DNA from: Gordonia neofelifaecis NRRL B-59395 | Lineage (GTDB): Bacteria; Actinomycetota; Actinomycetes; Mycobacteriales; Mycobacteriaceae | Assembly: GCF_000192435.1 (NCBI RefSeq) | Contig: NZ_AEUD01000002.1 | Location: 1-64,000 of the forward strand | Reading direction: 5' to 3' | DNA length: 64,000 nucleotides | Shown here: positions 36,578 through 46,217 of the stretch, in pieces | Numbering within the stretch: position 1 is the first letter of the stretch | How the letters are laid out: each line of letters begins with the position of its first letter | Made by a program: the position numbers and the translations under genes | The notes under the pieces: generated by a model | The model's database searches: none | Seen by the model: the letters and a program-made list of their open reading frames with translations, nothing else | What the model was told of the DNA's origin: nothing

Positions 36578-38008
36578 TCATGCGGCGGTCGCCTTGTTCG
36601 CGGGCTTACCCGGCACCACCAGCGCGGCGGCGATCGCAGTGGTCAGCGGGACGCTGCCGGCCAGTGCGATGCCGCCGACGAATGCCCGCGCGAGCTCGAT
36701 CGCGACCTCCTCACCGGTGATCAGCGAGCTGACCGGCTGCGCGGCGACGGAGAACAACAGCAGCAGGGGCAGCGCACTGCCCGCGTACGCGAAGACCAGC
36801 GTGTAGACGGTCGACGCGATGTGGTCGCGGCCCACTCGCATCGCGGCCCGGAATGCACCGATCCTGGTCTGGCCGGGGACCGCGGCGAGCTCGAAGGTCG
36901 CCGAGGCCTGGGTGATGGTCACGTCGTTGAGCACGCCGATCGTGCCGATCACGAAGCCGGCCAGCAGCAGCCCGCTGAGGGAGATGGTGCCCTGATACAA
37001 CTGCAGGTTCGTGGTCGACTCCGCCGACAGTCCGGTGAGGCTCATCGTCGAGATCGCCAGCCGGCTCAGGACGGTGGCGAGGACCAGCGACGCGAGGGTG
37101 CCGAGCAGTGCCGAACTAGTCCGCAGGTTGAAGCCGTGCGCGAGATACAGGACGGCGAACAGGATCGCCGCGGCGGACACCACCGCGACGGCGACCACGG
37201 GGTTGCCGTCGAGGATCGACGGCAGGGTGAAGAACCCGAGCACGGCGAACGCGATGACCAGACCGACGATCGCACGTGCGCCCCGCCACGTCGCGACGCC
37301 GACGATCGCGAGCACGAAGGCGACCGCCCACACGATGACGGCCGTGCCGCGCCGGTAGTCGTAGAAGGCGTAGCGCGCCTGCCCGTCGGGTCCCGGCATC
37401 GCACTGACCCGGATCTCATCGCCCTTGTTCAGCGTGGGCTGACCGGCCTGAGTCTCGTCGGCCGTCGCCGGATCGACGGGCGGGGCACCGGGCACGTCGG
37501 TCGCCTGGGCGGCGTTGGTCGCGACCATCAGGACCGTGTATCGGCCCTGGTCCGGCCCCGATTCCAGTTTGAGGATCGAGGCGCGGCACGGGCCGCCGGT
37601 CTCCGGGACCATGGGGAAGTCGGCCGTCGCGGTGCCCGACGCCTGCGACGAGCAGTCCGTCTTCAGCTGGGAGACCACCTCGGCGTCGGAGACCTGGATC
37701 GGCCCGCCGGACGCGGAGCGGAACTGCATCGGAATCGGACGGTCCTCGTGGCCCGGCCACAGGACGATCATGCCGATCCCGACCGCCAGGGCGGCCGCCG
37801 TGAGCAGACCGACGACCACCGGTTTGGCGTAGCGCGTCAGCTGTCCCGGCAGATCGCCGCCGCCGTGATGGTGTCCCGCATGACCATTGCCGATCGGTTC
37901 GCCCGGCTGATGCGAAACCGCGTGCGGAGCGGGCGCCTCTCGGCGTCGCTCCGCACGCGGTTTCGGCGGATGCTGTTGCGGCTCAGGCTCCGGCAGGCGA
38001 TGGCTCAC
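36578..38008 (-). CDS. YibE/F-family membrane protein
   Basis: A 476-residue membrane protein of the YibE/F family. A Pro/Arg/His-rich cytoplasmic region (about 1-60) precedes a first membrane segment at 62-82, a soluble domain of some 130 residues, and then about seven further segments. The family is thought to be a transporter, but the substrate is unknown. The DNA encoding the N-terminal region contains a perfect hairpin (37914-37964). The gene is followed downstream by the MMPL operon, 83 bp away. Confidence 0.88.
   Translation of the reverse strand: MSHRLPEPEPQQHPPKPRAERRREAPAPHAVSHQPGEPIGNGHAGHHHGGGDLPGQLTRYAKPVVVGLLTAAALAVGIGMIVLWPGHEDRPIPMQFRSASGGPIQVSDAEVVSQLKTDCSSQASGTATADFPMVPETGGPCRASILKLESGPDQGRYTVLMVATNAAQATDVPGAPPVDPATADETQAGQPTLNKGDEIRVSAMPGPDGQARYAFYDYRRGTAVIVWAVAFVLAIVGVATWRGARAIVGLVIAFAVLGFFTLPSILDGNPVVAVAVVSAAAILFAVLYLAHGFNLRTSSALLGTLASLVLATVLSRLAISTMSLTGLSAESTTNLQLYQGTISLSGLLLAGFVIGTIGVLNDVTITQASATFELAAVPGQTRIGAFRAAMRVGRDHIASTVYTLVFAYAGSALPLLLLFSVAAQPVSSLITGEEVAIELARAFVGGIALAGSVPLTTAIAAALVVPGKPANKATAA
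37914..37964. repeat. 18-bp perfect inverted repeat in the YibE/F 5' region
   Basis: GAAACCGCGTGCGGAGCG at 37914-37931 pairs perfectly with its complement at 37947-37964 around a 15-base loop. It looks like an intrinsic terminator, but it lies inside the first 33 codons of the YibE/F gene. It sits 80-130 bp beyond the stop of the acyl-CoA dehydrogenase gene on the same strand and so could end that transcript or regulate YibE/F expression. Confidence 0.75.
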
Positions 38009-38044
38009 CTGGCCGAGACTAGAGCGTCGGCGTTGAAGCGCTCC

Positions 38045-39202
38045 TTAGAGGCCCATGTCCTTGGCGATGATCGAGCGCATGACCTCGCTGGTACCGCCGT
38101 AGATCCGGTTGACGCGGTTGTCCGCGTACAGGCGCGCGATCGGGTACTCGTTCATGTAGCCGTAGCCGCCGTGCAGCTGGAGGCAGCGGTCGATGACGTC
38201 GGCGGCGGCCTCGGTGCAGAACAGCTTGGCCGACGCGGCGTCGGCGGCGCTCAGCTCGTGGCGGTCGTACGCCTCGAGGGCGCGATCGACGACGGCCTCC
38301 ATCGCGTCCACCTTCGCCTTGCAGGCGGCGAGCTCGAACTTGGTGTTCTGGAACGACGCGACCGGCTTGCCGAAGACGTTGCGCTCGAGCGTGTACTCCT
38401 TGGCGAAGCGGACGGCGGCGGCGCCCTGGGCGTACGCCGACAGCGCGATCGACAGGCGCTCGCGCGGGAGGTGCTGGCCGAGGTAGGAGAAGCCCTTGTT
38501 CTCTTCGCCGAGCAGATCCTCGACCGGGACCTTGACGTCGGTGAACGACAGCTCGGCGGTGTCCGAGGTGCGCAGGCCCAGCTTGTCGAGCTTGCGTCCG
38601 ACGGCGTAGCCCTCGGCCTTGGTGTCGACCACCAGCAGCGTGATGCCGAAGCGACGGTCGGTCTCGCTCGGCGGGGAGGTCCGGGCGCAGACGATCACGC
38701 GGTCGGCGTTGACGCCGCCGGTGATGAAGGTCTTGGCGCCGTTGAGGACGTAGTGCGAGCCGTCCTCCGACAGCTTGGCGGTGGTGCGCATGCCGGCGAG
38801 GTCGGAGCCGGTGCCCGGCTCGGTCATCGCGATGGCCCACATCAGCTCACCGGTCGCCATGCCCGGCAGCCAGCGGCCCTTCTGCTCGTCGTTGGCGTGC
38901 TTGAGGAGGTAGGGGAGGCACAGCGGGATGTGCGCGGCCGAGCCACCCAGGGTGACGCCGGCGCGGGCCATCTCCTCGGTGATGACGGCCTCGAACTTGT
39001 AGGAGTCGATGCCCGCGCCCCCGAACTCCTCGGGGATCTCGATGCCGAAGAGGCCGAGTTCGCCGACCTTCAGGTAGAAGTCGCGCGGCACGATGCCGTT
39101 CTCCAGCCACTCGTCGTAGACCGGAACGATCTGCGACTCGATGAAGGCGCGAACGGTCTCGCGGAACGCTTCGTGGTCTTCGTTGTAGATGTCGCGGCGC
39201 AC
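38045..39202 (-). CDS. Acyl-CoA dehydrogenase
   Basis: A 385-residue acyl-CoA dehydrogenase of standard length. The FAD-binding segments MTEPGTGSDLAGM and KTFITGGVNADRVIVC are present. The catalytic Glu is in IYGGTSEVMR near residue 372, and the C-terminal QLHGGYGYMNEYPIARLYAD motif is complete. GTG at 39202. It follows a TetR gene by 72 bp, which probably controls it. It would introduce the trans-2 double bond into an acyl-CoA; chain length cannot be inferred. Confidence 0.92.
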   Translation of the reverse strand: MRRDIYNEDHEAFRETVRAFIESQIVPVYDEWLENGIVPRDFYLKVGELGLFGIEIPEEFGGAGIDSYKFEAVITEEMARAGVTLGGSAAHIPLCLPYLLKHANDEQKGRWLPGMATGELMWAIAMTEPGTGSDLAGMRTTAKLSEDGSHYVLNGAKTFITGGVNADRVIVCARTSPPSETDRRFGITLLVVDTKAEGYAVGRKLDKLGLRTSDTAELSFTDVKVPVEDLLGEENKGFSYLGQHLPRERLSIALSAYAQGAAAVRFAKEYTLERNVFGKPVASFQNTKFELAACKAKVDAMEAVVDRALEAYDRHELSAADAASAKLFCTEAAADVIDRCLQLHGGYGYMNEYPIARLYADNRVNRIYGGTSEVMRSIIAKDMGL

Positions 39203-39274
39203 AGCGCCACCTCCTTATATCTCTGGGCTTCTTGATCGGGCTCGGGGGTGAGGGTTCGGTGCTGAACTCTCGAG

Positions 39275-39886
39275 TCAGGGGGTCGCGCCGGCGATACGCA
39301 GCGCGGAGTCGGCGTAGAACCGGCCGACGTCGTCCGGCGTCCACGATCCGCCGTCGCGGTACCAACGGGCGATGTCGATGCAGGCTCCGACGATCGTCAC
39401 CGAGGTCATCCGCAGATTGGCGGTGTGGAACACGCCCCGGTCGAGTCCGCGCTGCAGAATCGCGTCGACGACGCGGTCGAGCTCCTGGCGGAGCGCGATG
39501 ATCTCGGCGTGGTGCTCGGGTTCCAGTGCGCCGAGTTCGTAGTTCACGACGCGTGCGCTGACGTGCTCCTGAGCGTGGTACTTCGCGAGGGCGAAGGCGT
39601 AGGCGCGGAGCTGCTCGGCGGGGTCGTCGGAGCTGGCTGCGCCGTCGCGCACGACGGCCAGGATCGCTTCGTGCCCGAACTTGGAGATCCGGTAGAGGAG
39701 CTCCTCCTTCGACTTGTAGTGCACGTAGACCGCGGCGGGGCTCATGCCGGCGGCGGTCGCGATGTGGCGCGTGCTTGCGCCGTGGAAGCCGAGTTCGGAG
39801 AACGCCGCCATCGCACCTGCGCGGAGCCGCTTCCTGGTCTTCTCCGACTTGCTCATCGAGTCGGCGGACGTCTGGTCCTGAGACAT
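39275..39886 (-). CDS. TetR-family regulator (fatty-acid type)
   Basis: A 203-residue TetR regulator with the helix-turn-helix ASTRHIATAAGMSPAAVYVHY near residues 36-56. The ATG at 39886 is chosen because of a strong AGGAGG ribosome site 7 bases before it; an ATG at 39913 in frame would put the start inside the operator region. The palindrome at 39916-39931 is its probable own operator. The downstream acyl-CoA dehydrogenase is the probable target. Confidence 0.9.
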   Translation of the reverse strand: MSQDQTSADSMSKSEKTRKRLRAGAMAAFSELGFHGASTRHIATAAGMSPAAVYVHYKSKEELLYRISKFGHEAILAVVRDGAASSDDPAEQLRAYAFALAKYHAQEHVSARVVNYELGALEPEHHAEIIALRQELDRVVDAILQRGLDRGVFHTANLRMTSVTIVGACIDIARWYRDGGSWTPDDVGRFYADSALRIAGATP

Positions 39887-39915
39887 CGTCGGCCTCCTGT
39901 CCGCCGTGAGCATTT

Positions 39916-39931
39916 ATAAGCGATCGCTTAT
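39916..39931. promoter_or_regulatory. Perfect TetR operator palindrome
   Basis: ATAAGCGATCGCTTAT is a perfect 16-base palindrome, 30 bp upstream of the TetR start codon. It lies between TetR and trpF on the opposite strand, so it could affect both. The AAGCGATCGCTT core is the kind of site seen for TetR regulators of lipid catabolism. Confidence 0.8.
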
Positions 39932-39994
39932 TTTTCTTACGGTAGCACGTGGTACCGGGGAGTAACCAAATCGGAGCGCACTACGCTGGGCCGC

Positions 39995-40624
39995 ATGTAC
40001 GTGAAGGTGTGCGGTCTGAAGACGGTCGACGCGGTGCACGCCGCGGTCGATGCGGGCGCCGATGCGATCGGCGTCGTGATGAATGAGACCAGCCCGCGCG
40101 CAGTGCCGGCGGCGGTGGCGAAGACGGTGGTCGACGCCGCGCATGCGGCCGGTGGCGACCGCCTCGACATCGTGCTCGTGGTCAACGACATGCCGGCGGC
40201 CGACGCGGCCGGACTGGCATCGGATCTCGGTTTCACCGCGTTGCAGCTGCACGGTCGTCGATACTCCGCGGAGGATTTCGCCGCGGCCGCCGACGTCTTC
40301 GGAACGCTGTGGCGCGCTACGTCGTTGGCACATGATCCGGCGCTGGAGGTCGGCGCCTACGGAGAGCGGCGGCTGCTGCTCGACGCCCCGAAGCCGGGGT
40401 CCGGCGAGCGCTGGGATCTGTCGGTTCTGGCCGAGCTCGGACTGACCGGCGAATGGCTGCTCGCCGGCGGCCTGGATCCGGCCAACGTCGCCGACGCGAT
40501 CGCGCAGGCGAAGCCGTGGGGCGTCGACGTTTCCAGCGGGGTGGAGTCGGCGCCGGGCGTGAAGGACCTCGACGCGATCGCGCGTTTCGTGACTGCGGCC
40601 AAGGGGGCGTCGCCCGGCGGGTGA
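39995..40624 (+). CDS. trpF: Phosphoribosylanthranilate isomerase TrpF
   Basis: A 209-residue TIM-barrel isomerase of tryptophan synthesis, converting N-(5-phosphoribosyl)anthranilate to CdRP. The family motifs are visible: VKVCGLKT at the start (Cys catalytic), LQLHG mid-protein, LLAGGLDPANV, and DVSSGVES at the phosphate site. It is not beside other trp genes. Many actinomycetes, including mycobacteria, lack trpF and use the bifunctional PriA instead, so a separate enzyme here is worth noting. The ribosome site is weak. A REP-like hairpin follows. Confidence 0.9.
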   Translation: MYVKVCGLKTVDAVHAAVDAGADAIGVVMNETSPRAVPAAVAKTVVDAAHAAGGDRLDIVLVVNDMPAADAAGLASDLGFTALQLHGRRYSAEDFAAAADVFGTLWRATSLAHDPALEVGAYGERRLLLDAPKPGSGERWDLSVLAELGLTGEWLLAGGLDPANVADAIAQAKPWGVDVSSGVESAPGVKDLDAIARFVTAAKGASPGG

Positions 40625-40644
40625 GGGAGCGAGCCGAATCCGTT

Positions 40645-40725
40645 GGTTGAGCGAGCGAAGCGAGTCGAAACCCCGTGACTTACGCTGTGACTCACGGGGT
40701 TTCGACTCGCTGCGCTCGCTCAACC
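40645..40725. repeat. REP-like long inverted repeat after trpF
   Basis: Two 34-base arms (40645-40678 and 40692-40725) pair with one mismatch around a 13-base loop. Each contains GCGAGTCGAAACCCCG or its complement. It begins 21 bp after trpF and ends that transcript. Positions 40726-40835 continue with degenerate direct copies of CTCAACCAGCG at irregular spacing up to the stop of the PTS gene. Related fragments lie at 3413-3487 and 14544-14560. Confidence 0.85.
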
Positions 40726-40838
40726 AGCGGGAAGCGCTCGCTCAACCAACGGTGGGTGGGTGCTCGCTCAACCAGCGAGGACGGGGCCGGGGAAGTGGGC
40801 TCAACCAGCGAGGGAAATGGGCTCGACCAGCGGGCTTG

Positions 40839-43001
40839 CTACGAGAACTCCACCGTCGCGGTCTTGTCGTTCATCACCACCACCGGGGTGACGGTCGGGT
40901 AGCCCGCGGCCTCGATCTTCGCCAGATCGACGTTGATGAGCGGCTGACCGGCGGTGACCTCGTCCTTCGCCTTCACAAGGGGTTCGAAGCCGTCGCCCTT
41001 CATCTTCACCGTGTCCAGGCCGACGTGGATCAGCACCTCGGTGCCGTCCGTCAGCCGCAGACCCACGGCGTGGCCGGTGGGGAAGACGGTCACGACGGTG
41101 GCGTCGGCGGGTGCGACGACCTCGCCCGAGGTCGGGACGATCGCCAGGCCGGGGCCCATCATGCCGCTGGCGAAAGTCTTGTCCGGGACCTCGGACAGGG
41201 CGATCGCGTACCCCGGAATCGGGCGCTGGAGCGTGACCACCTTGGTGTCGGGCTTGGTCAGCACGGCGGTGTCGCCGCCCTGGTCTTCGGCCTGCTCCTC
41301 GGCGGCGTGGACCGCGGCGTCGGCCTCGTCGACGGCCTCGACCGCCGCTTCGACCGTCGTCGGATCCACCTCGCCGGACATGATCTTCTCCATCGCGTCC
41401 TTCACGAACTGGACGTTGAGGCCGTAGATCACCTGAACCGAGTGTCCGCCGGGCTTCATGGTGCCTGCGGCGCCCGCGCGCTTGAGGGCGGGCTCGTCGA
41501 CCTTCGCGGTGTCGTCGATCTCCATGCGCAGGCGGGTGGCGCAGTTGTCGAGTTCGAGGATGTTCGTCTTTCCGCCGAGTGCGTCGATGAACTTCGACGC
41601 GGTTCCGATGAAGCCGGTCGAGGCGCCGCCCTCGCCGTCGTCGTCCACTGGATCGTCGTCCTCGCGGCCGGGTGTCTTGAGCTGGAACTTCAGGATCACC
41701 CAGCGGAACACGAAGAAGTACACGAAGAACCAGCCGATACCCAGCACGATGATGATCCACGGATTCTCGGCCATCGGGTTCTTCCAGTTCAGCACCAGGT
41801 CGACGAAGCCGCCGGAGAAGCCGAAGCCCATGCGGACGGGAAGCAACTGACAGATGGCCATCGACAGGCCCATGAAGACCGCGTGAATCACGAACAGGAA
41901 CGGCGCTAGGAACATGAAGGCGAACTCGAGCGGCTCGGTGACGCCGACGAAGAACGACGACACCGCGCCCGACAGCAGGATGCCGTACGCGATCTTCTTC
42001 CGGGTCGTCTTGGCCGTGGTGTACATGGCGAGCGCCGCGCCCGGCAGGCCGAACATCATGATCGGGAAGAAGCCGGTCATGTACTGACCGGTGACGCCGA
42101 ACGTGCCCTCACCGGAGAGGAAGTTGTTCAGATCGTTGATGCCCGCGACGTCGAACCAGAACACCGAGTTCAGGGCGTGGTGCAGGCCGAACGGGATCAG
42201 TAGTCGGTTGAAGAAGCCGTACAGGCCGGTGCCGACCGCGCCGAGGTCGACGATGTGCTCGCCGAACCAGACCAGGCCGCTGTAGAGCAGGGGCCACAGG
42301 AACAGCAGGATCAGGGCGACGATGAGTGACACGCCCGCGGTGACGATGGCGACCGAGCGGCGTCCGGAGAAGAACGACAGCGCGTCGGGGAGCTTGACGT
42401 CCTTGAACCGGTTGTAGCAGAGCGCGCCGATGATGCCGCAGAGGATGCCGATGAACGCGTTCTGGAACGCGCCCGGTGCGAAGGCCTCGTTCACATCGGG
42501 CGTCTGAATCGCCAGATGCCCGTTGTCCATCACGAGTTTCTGTCCGGCGCTGATGTCGGCGCCCTGTTCGGCGATCGACGTGGTGTAGCCGCGGCCGAGG
42601 AGGGTCATCACCGATGTCGGGGCCAGCAGGCTGGTGATGACCAGCCACGAGACCAGGCCGGCGAGGGCCGACGTTCCGTCGGACTTCTTCGCCATGCCGA
42701 TCGACACACCGACCGCGAACAGCAGCGCCATGTTCGACAGCACCGCGAGCCCGGCGGTCTGGAGAAACGAGGTGACGACGTTCGGCTGGTCGTCGTTGAT
42801 GCCGATGATCCAGTTGGCGATACCGACGAGGATGGCCGCGACGGGCAGGACCGCCACCGGCAACATGATCGATTTGCCGAGGTTCTGCAGGAATTTCATC
42901 ATCTCGGGGGTGTCCCATTCGGTCGTGAAACTGCGAACTGACGGGTGTTCGGAATGGACCTTATCCCGAGTGGTGCTGGTCACGGGGCTGTTCGTCGGCA
43001 T
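40839..43001 (-). CDS. nagE: PTS permease EIICBA, N-acetylglucosamine type
   Basis: A 720-residue single-chain phosphotransferase permease. Residues ~35-430 form the membrane EIIC sugar channel. The EIIB domain has the phosphorylated Cys487 in LDNCATRLRM. The EIIA domain has the phosphoacceptor His659 in LIHVGLDTV. The C-B-A domain order matches NagE more than actinobacterial PtsG, but glucose cannot be excluded. The N-terminal 30 residues are not conserved, so a start at the double ATG 42897-42902 is possible. It is divergent from the siderophore operon. Confidence 0.9.
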   Translation of the reverse strand: MPTNSPVTSTTRDKVHSEHPSVRSFTTEWDTPEMMKFLQNLGKSIMLPVAVLPVAAILVGIANWIIGINDDQPNVVTSFLQTAGLAVLSNMALLFAVGVSIGMAKKSDGTSALAGLVSWLVITSLLAPTSVMTLLGRGYTTSIAEQGADISAGQKLVMDNGHLAIQTPDVNEAFAPGAFQNAFIGILCGIIGALCYNRFKDVKLPDALSFFSGRRSVAIVTAGVSLIVALILLFLWPLLYSGLVWFGEHIVDLGAVGTGLYGFFNRLLIPFGLHHALNSVFWFDVAGINDLNNFLSGEGTFGVTGQYMTGFFPIMMFGLPGAALAMYTTAKTTRKKIAYGILLSGAVSSFFVGVTEPLEFAFMFLAPFLFVIHAVFMGLSMAICQLLPVRMGFGFSGGFVDLVLNWKNPMAENPWIIIVLGIGWFFVYFFVFRWVILKFQLKTPGREDDDPVDDDGEGGASTGFIGTASKFIDALGGKTNILELDNCATRLRMEIDDTAKVDEPALKRAGAAGTMKPGGHSVQVIYGLNVQFVKDAMEKIMSGEVDPTTVEAAVEAVDEADAAVHAAEEQAEDQGGDTAVLTKPDTKVVTLQRPIPGYAIALSEVPDKTFASGMMGPGLAIVPTSGEVVAPADATVVTVFPTGHAVGLRLTDGTEVLIHVGLDTVKMKGDGFEPLVKAKDEVTAGQPLINVDLAKIEAAGYPTVTPVVVMNDKTATVEFS

Positions 43002-43018
43002 CGGGACGAGCTGTTACA

Positions 43019-43037
43019 TTAGGGAAGCCTAGCCAAT
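43019..43037 (+). promoter_or_regulatory. Iron box of the siderophore operon
   Basis: TTAGGGAAGCCTAGCCAAT agrees with the DtxR/IdeR consensus at about 14 of 19 positions. It lies 40 bp before the substrate-binding protein start. A second, weaker half-like site follows in AGGGTGCCCTAA at about 43041-43052. Control by an iron-dependent repressor fits the genes downstream. Confidence 0.65.
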
Positions 43038-43076
43038 AATAGGGTGCCCTAATCCGATTGCACTGGAGTCCTTCTG

Positions 43077-44093
43077 ATGTCAGTTCGCCGCTTGTTCGGC
43101 CTCGCCCTCGCCACCGTTCTCGCAGTTTCGCTCGCGGCCTGCTCGTCGTCCGACGACCAGTCGGGCTCGGCGGGCGGAGGTGCCGGATTCCCGGTGACGG
43201 TCCAGCACGTCTACGGCTCGACGACCATCGAGAGCAAGCCCGAACGGGTGGCCACGGTGGCATGGGCGAACCACGAGGTGCCCCTGGCGCTCGGGGTGGT
43301 GCCGGTCGGTATGAGCAAGGCCGCCTGGGGTGACGACAACGGCAACGGTGTCCTTCCGTGGGTGGAGGACGAACTGTCCGATCTCGGGGCGTCGACGCCG
43401 GAGTTGTTCGACGAGACGGACGGCATCGACTACGAGGCCGTCGCCGATTCCGCACCGGACGTGATTCTTGCGGCCTACTCGGGGCTCTCGAAGGACGAGT
43501 ACGACAAGCTCTCGAAGATCGCTCCTGTCGTCGCCTATCCGACGACTCCCTGGGGGACGTCGTGGGAGGACATGGTGCGCCGCAATTCCCAGGCGATCGG
43601 TCTCCAAGCCGACGGCGAGAAGCTCGTCGGGACGCTGACCGGCCAGGTGAACGAGGCTCTGGACCGCCACGCGGAACTCAAGGGCCGCAAGGTGATGTTC
43701 GCCTATCTGGACCCCACCGATCTCAGCAAGATCGGCTTCTACACCTCTCACGACACCCGCCAGGGCTTCCTCGAGAGCGTCGGGCTGAAGGCACCTCAAG
43801 AGGTGGCGGCGAAGAGTGCGGGCAGCGACGAGTTCTACGTCGAGGAGAGCGCCGAGGAGGCTGAACGCTTCAAGGACGTCGACCTGATCGTCACCTACGG
43901 CGATGACTCGACGATCGCCCGACTGAAGGCCGACCCGCTGCTGTCGAAGATCCCCGCGGTCGCCGCGGGCCACGTCGCGGTCCTGAAGGACGGCACCCCC
44001 CTCGCAGCCATGGCGAACCCGTCGCCCCTCTCGATCCCGTGGGGCATCGACGACTACTTCGGCACCCTGGCCGCGGGGCTGACCGACAAGTGA
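43077..44093 (+). CDS. Ferric-siderophore-binding lipoprotein
   Basis: A 338-residue substrate-binding protein of the FepB/FhuD class (TroA fold). The lipobox is LAAC at about residues 19-22. Then comes the family entry segment ESKPERVATVAWANHEVPLALG. It would capture a ferric siderophore at the cell surface and pass it to the two FecCD permeases encoded directly downstream. The GTG of the first permease overlaps its stop. An iron box lies upstream. Confidence 0.92.
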   Translation: MSVRRLFGLALATVLAVSLAACSSSDDQSGSAGGGAGFPVTVQHVYGSTTIESKPERVATVAWANHEVPLALGVVPVGMSKAAWGDDNGNGVLPWVEDELSDLGASTPELFDETDGIDYEAVADSAPDVILAAYSGLSKDEYDKLSKIAPVVAYPTTPWGTSWEDMVRRNSQAIGLQADGEKLVGTLTGQVNEALDRHAELKGRKVMFAYLDPTDLSKIGFYTSHDTRQGFLESVGLKAPQEVAAKSAGSDEFYVEESAEEAERFKDVDLIVTYGDDSTIARLKADPLLSKIPAVAAGHVAVLKDGTPLAAMANPSPLSIPWGIDDYFGTLAAGLTDK

Positions 44094-45147
44094 CCGCGCC
44101 GGCGCCCGCGAGACTCGAATCGGCGACCACCGGCCGACCCGATCGGTCCGGCGTGCGGAGCACGTCGGTTCGGATCCTGGCCATGGTCGGCGGTGTCGGC
44201 GCGCTCGTGCTGCTGTTCGGTATCTCGGTAGCCTTCGGCGTCCGTGAGGTGACCGTCGGTGAGATCTGGGGCGCACTGTCGGGAACGTCCGACGGGATCG
44301 CCGAAGCCGCTGTGCTCAAACGGATTCCGCGCACGGTACTGGCCATGGTGGTCGGCGCGGCACTCGCGCTGTCGGGCGCCGGGATGCAGGCCGTCACCCG
44401 GAATCCCGTCGCCGACCCCGGCATTCTCGGAATCTCGACGGGCGCGTCGCTGGCAGTGGTCACCGGGATCGTGATGTTCGGGATGTCGGACCCGTACTGG
44501 TACATCGCGGTCGCCATCGCCGGGGCCTTCGTCACGGCGGTCTTCGTCTACACCGTGGGATCGATGGGGTTCGGCGGTGCGACGCCGCTGAAACTCGCGC
44601 TGTCCGGTGCCGCGACTGCGGCGGCGCTGACCTGTCTGATCAGCGCCGTGGTCCTGCCGCGAGTGGACGCCATGCAGAAGTTCCAGCACTGGCAGGTCGG
44701 CGGGGTCGGCGGCGCGGACTGGCACCGGATCGGGGTGGTCGCGCCGTTTCTGCTCGCCGGGGCCCTGCTGATGTTGGCGTGCGCGCGCGGAATGAACTCA
44801 CTCTCGCTGGGCGACGACGTCGCGACAGCCTTGGGCGCGAACGTCTTCCGGGTCCGCCTGGTGACGGGCATCGCGGCGGTGGTGCTCGCCGGCGCAGCGA
44901 CCGCGATCGCCGGTCCCATCGCGTTCGTCGGGCTGCTCGTACCGCACGCCTGCCGAGCCGTCGCCGGCGCCGACTATCGGTGGCTGCTGCCGTCGTCCGC
45001 GCTCGCCGGGGCGGCGCTGCTGGTGTTCGCCGACGTCGTCGGACGCCTGGTGGTCCGCCCGAGCGAGATCGACGTCGGGGTGGTGACGGCGCTGATCGGC
45101 GCGCCCGTCTTCATCTGGATCGTCCGCAGGCAACGGGTGCGTGCGCT

Positions 45148-45151
<4 letters not shown>
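44090..45151 (+). CDS. FecCD-type siderophore permease 1
   Basis: A 353-residue permease of the BtuC/FecCD family with about nine or ten membrane segments. The FecCD segments SGAGMQAVTRNPVADPGILGIS and AGPIAFVGLLVPHACR are intact. The GTG start overlaps the preceding stop in a GTGA arrangement, and its own stop overlaps the next start. It is one half of a heterodimeric channel. Confidence 0.93.
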
Positions 45152-46191
<1,040 letters not shown>

Positions 46192-46217
46192 CCGGCGCAC
46201 AACGATTGGAGAACCCG

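Noticed and set aside
36503-39235. A 2.7-kb plus-strand open frame over the YibE/F and FadE genes
   Set aside because: Antisense to two clear genes; low-complexity translation with no family features.
40645-40835. CRISPR array
   Set aside because: Spacing is irregular, units are degenerate and no cas genes are present; it fits REP-like DNA.
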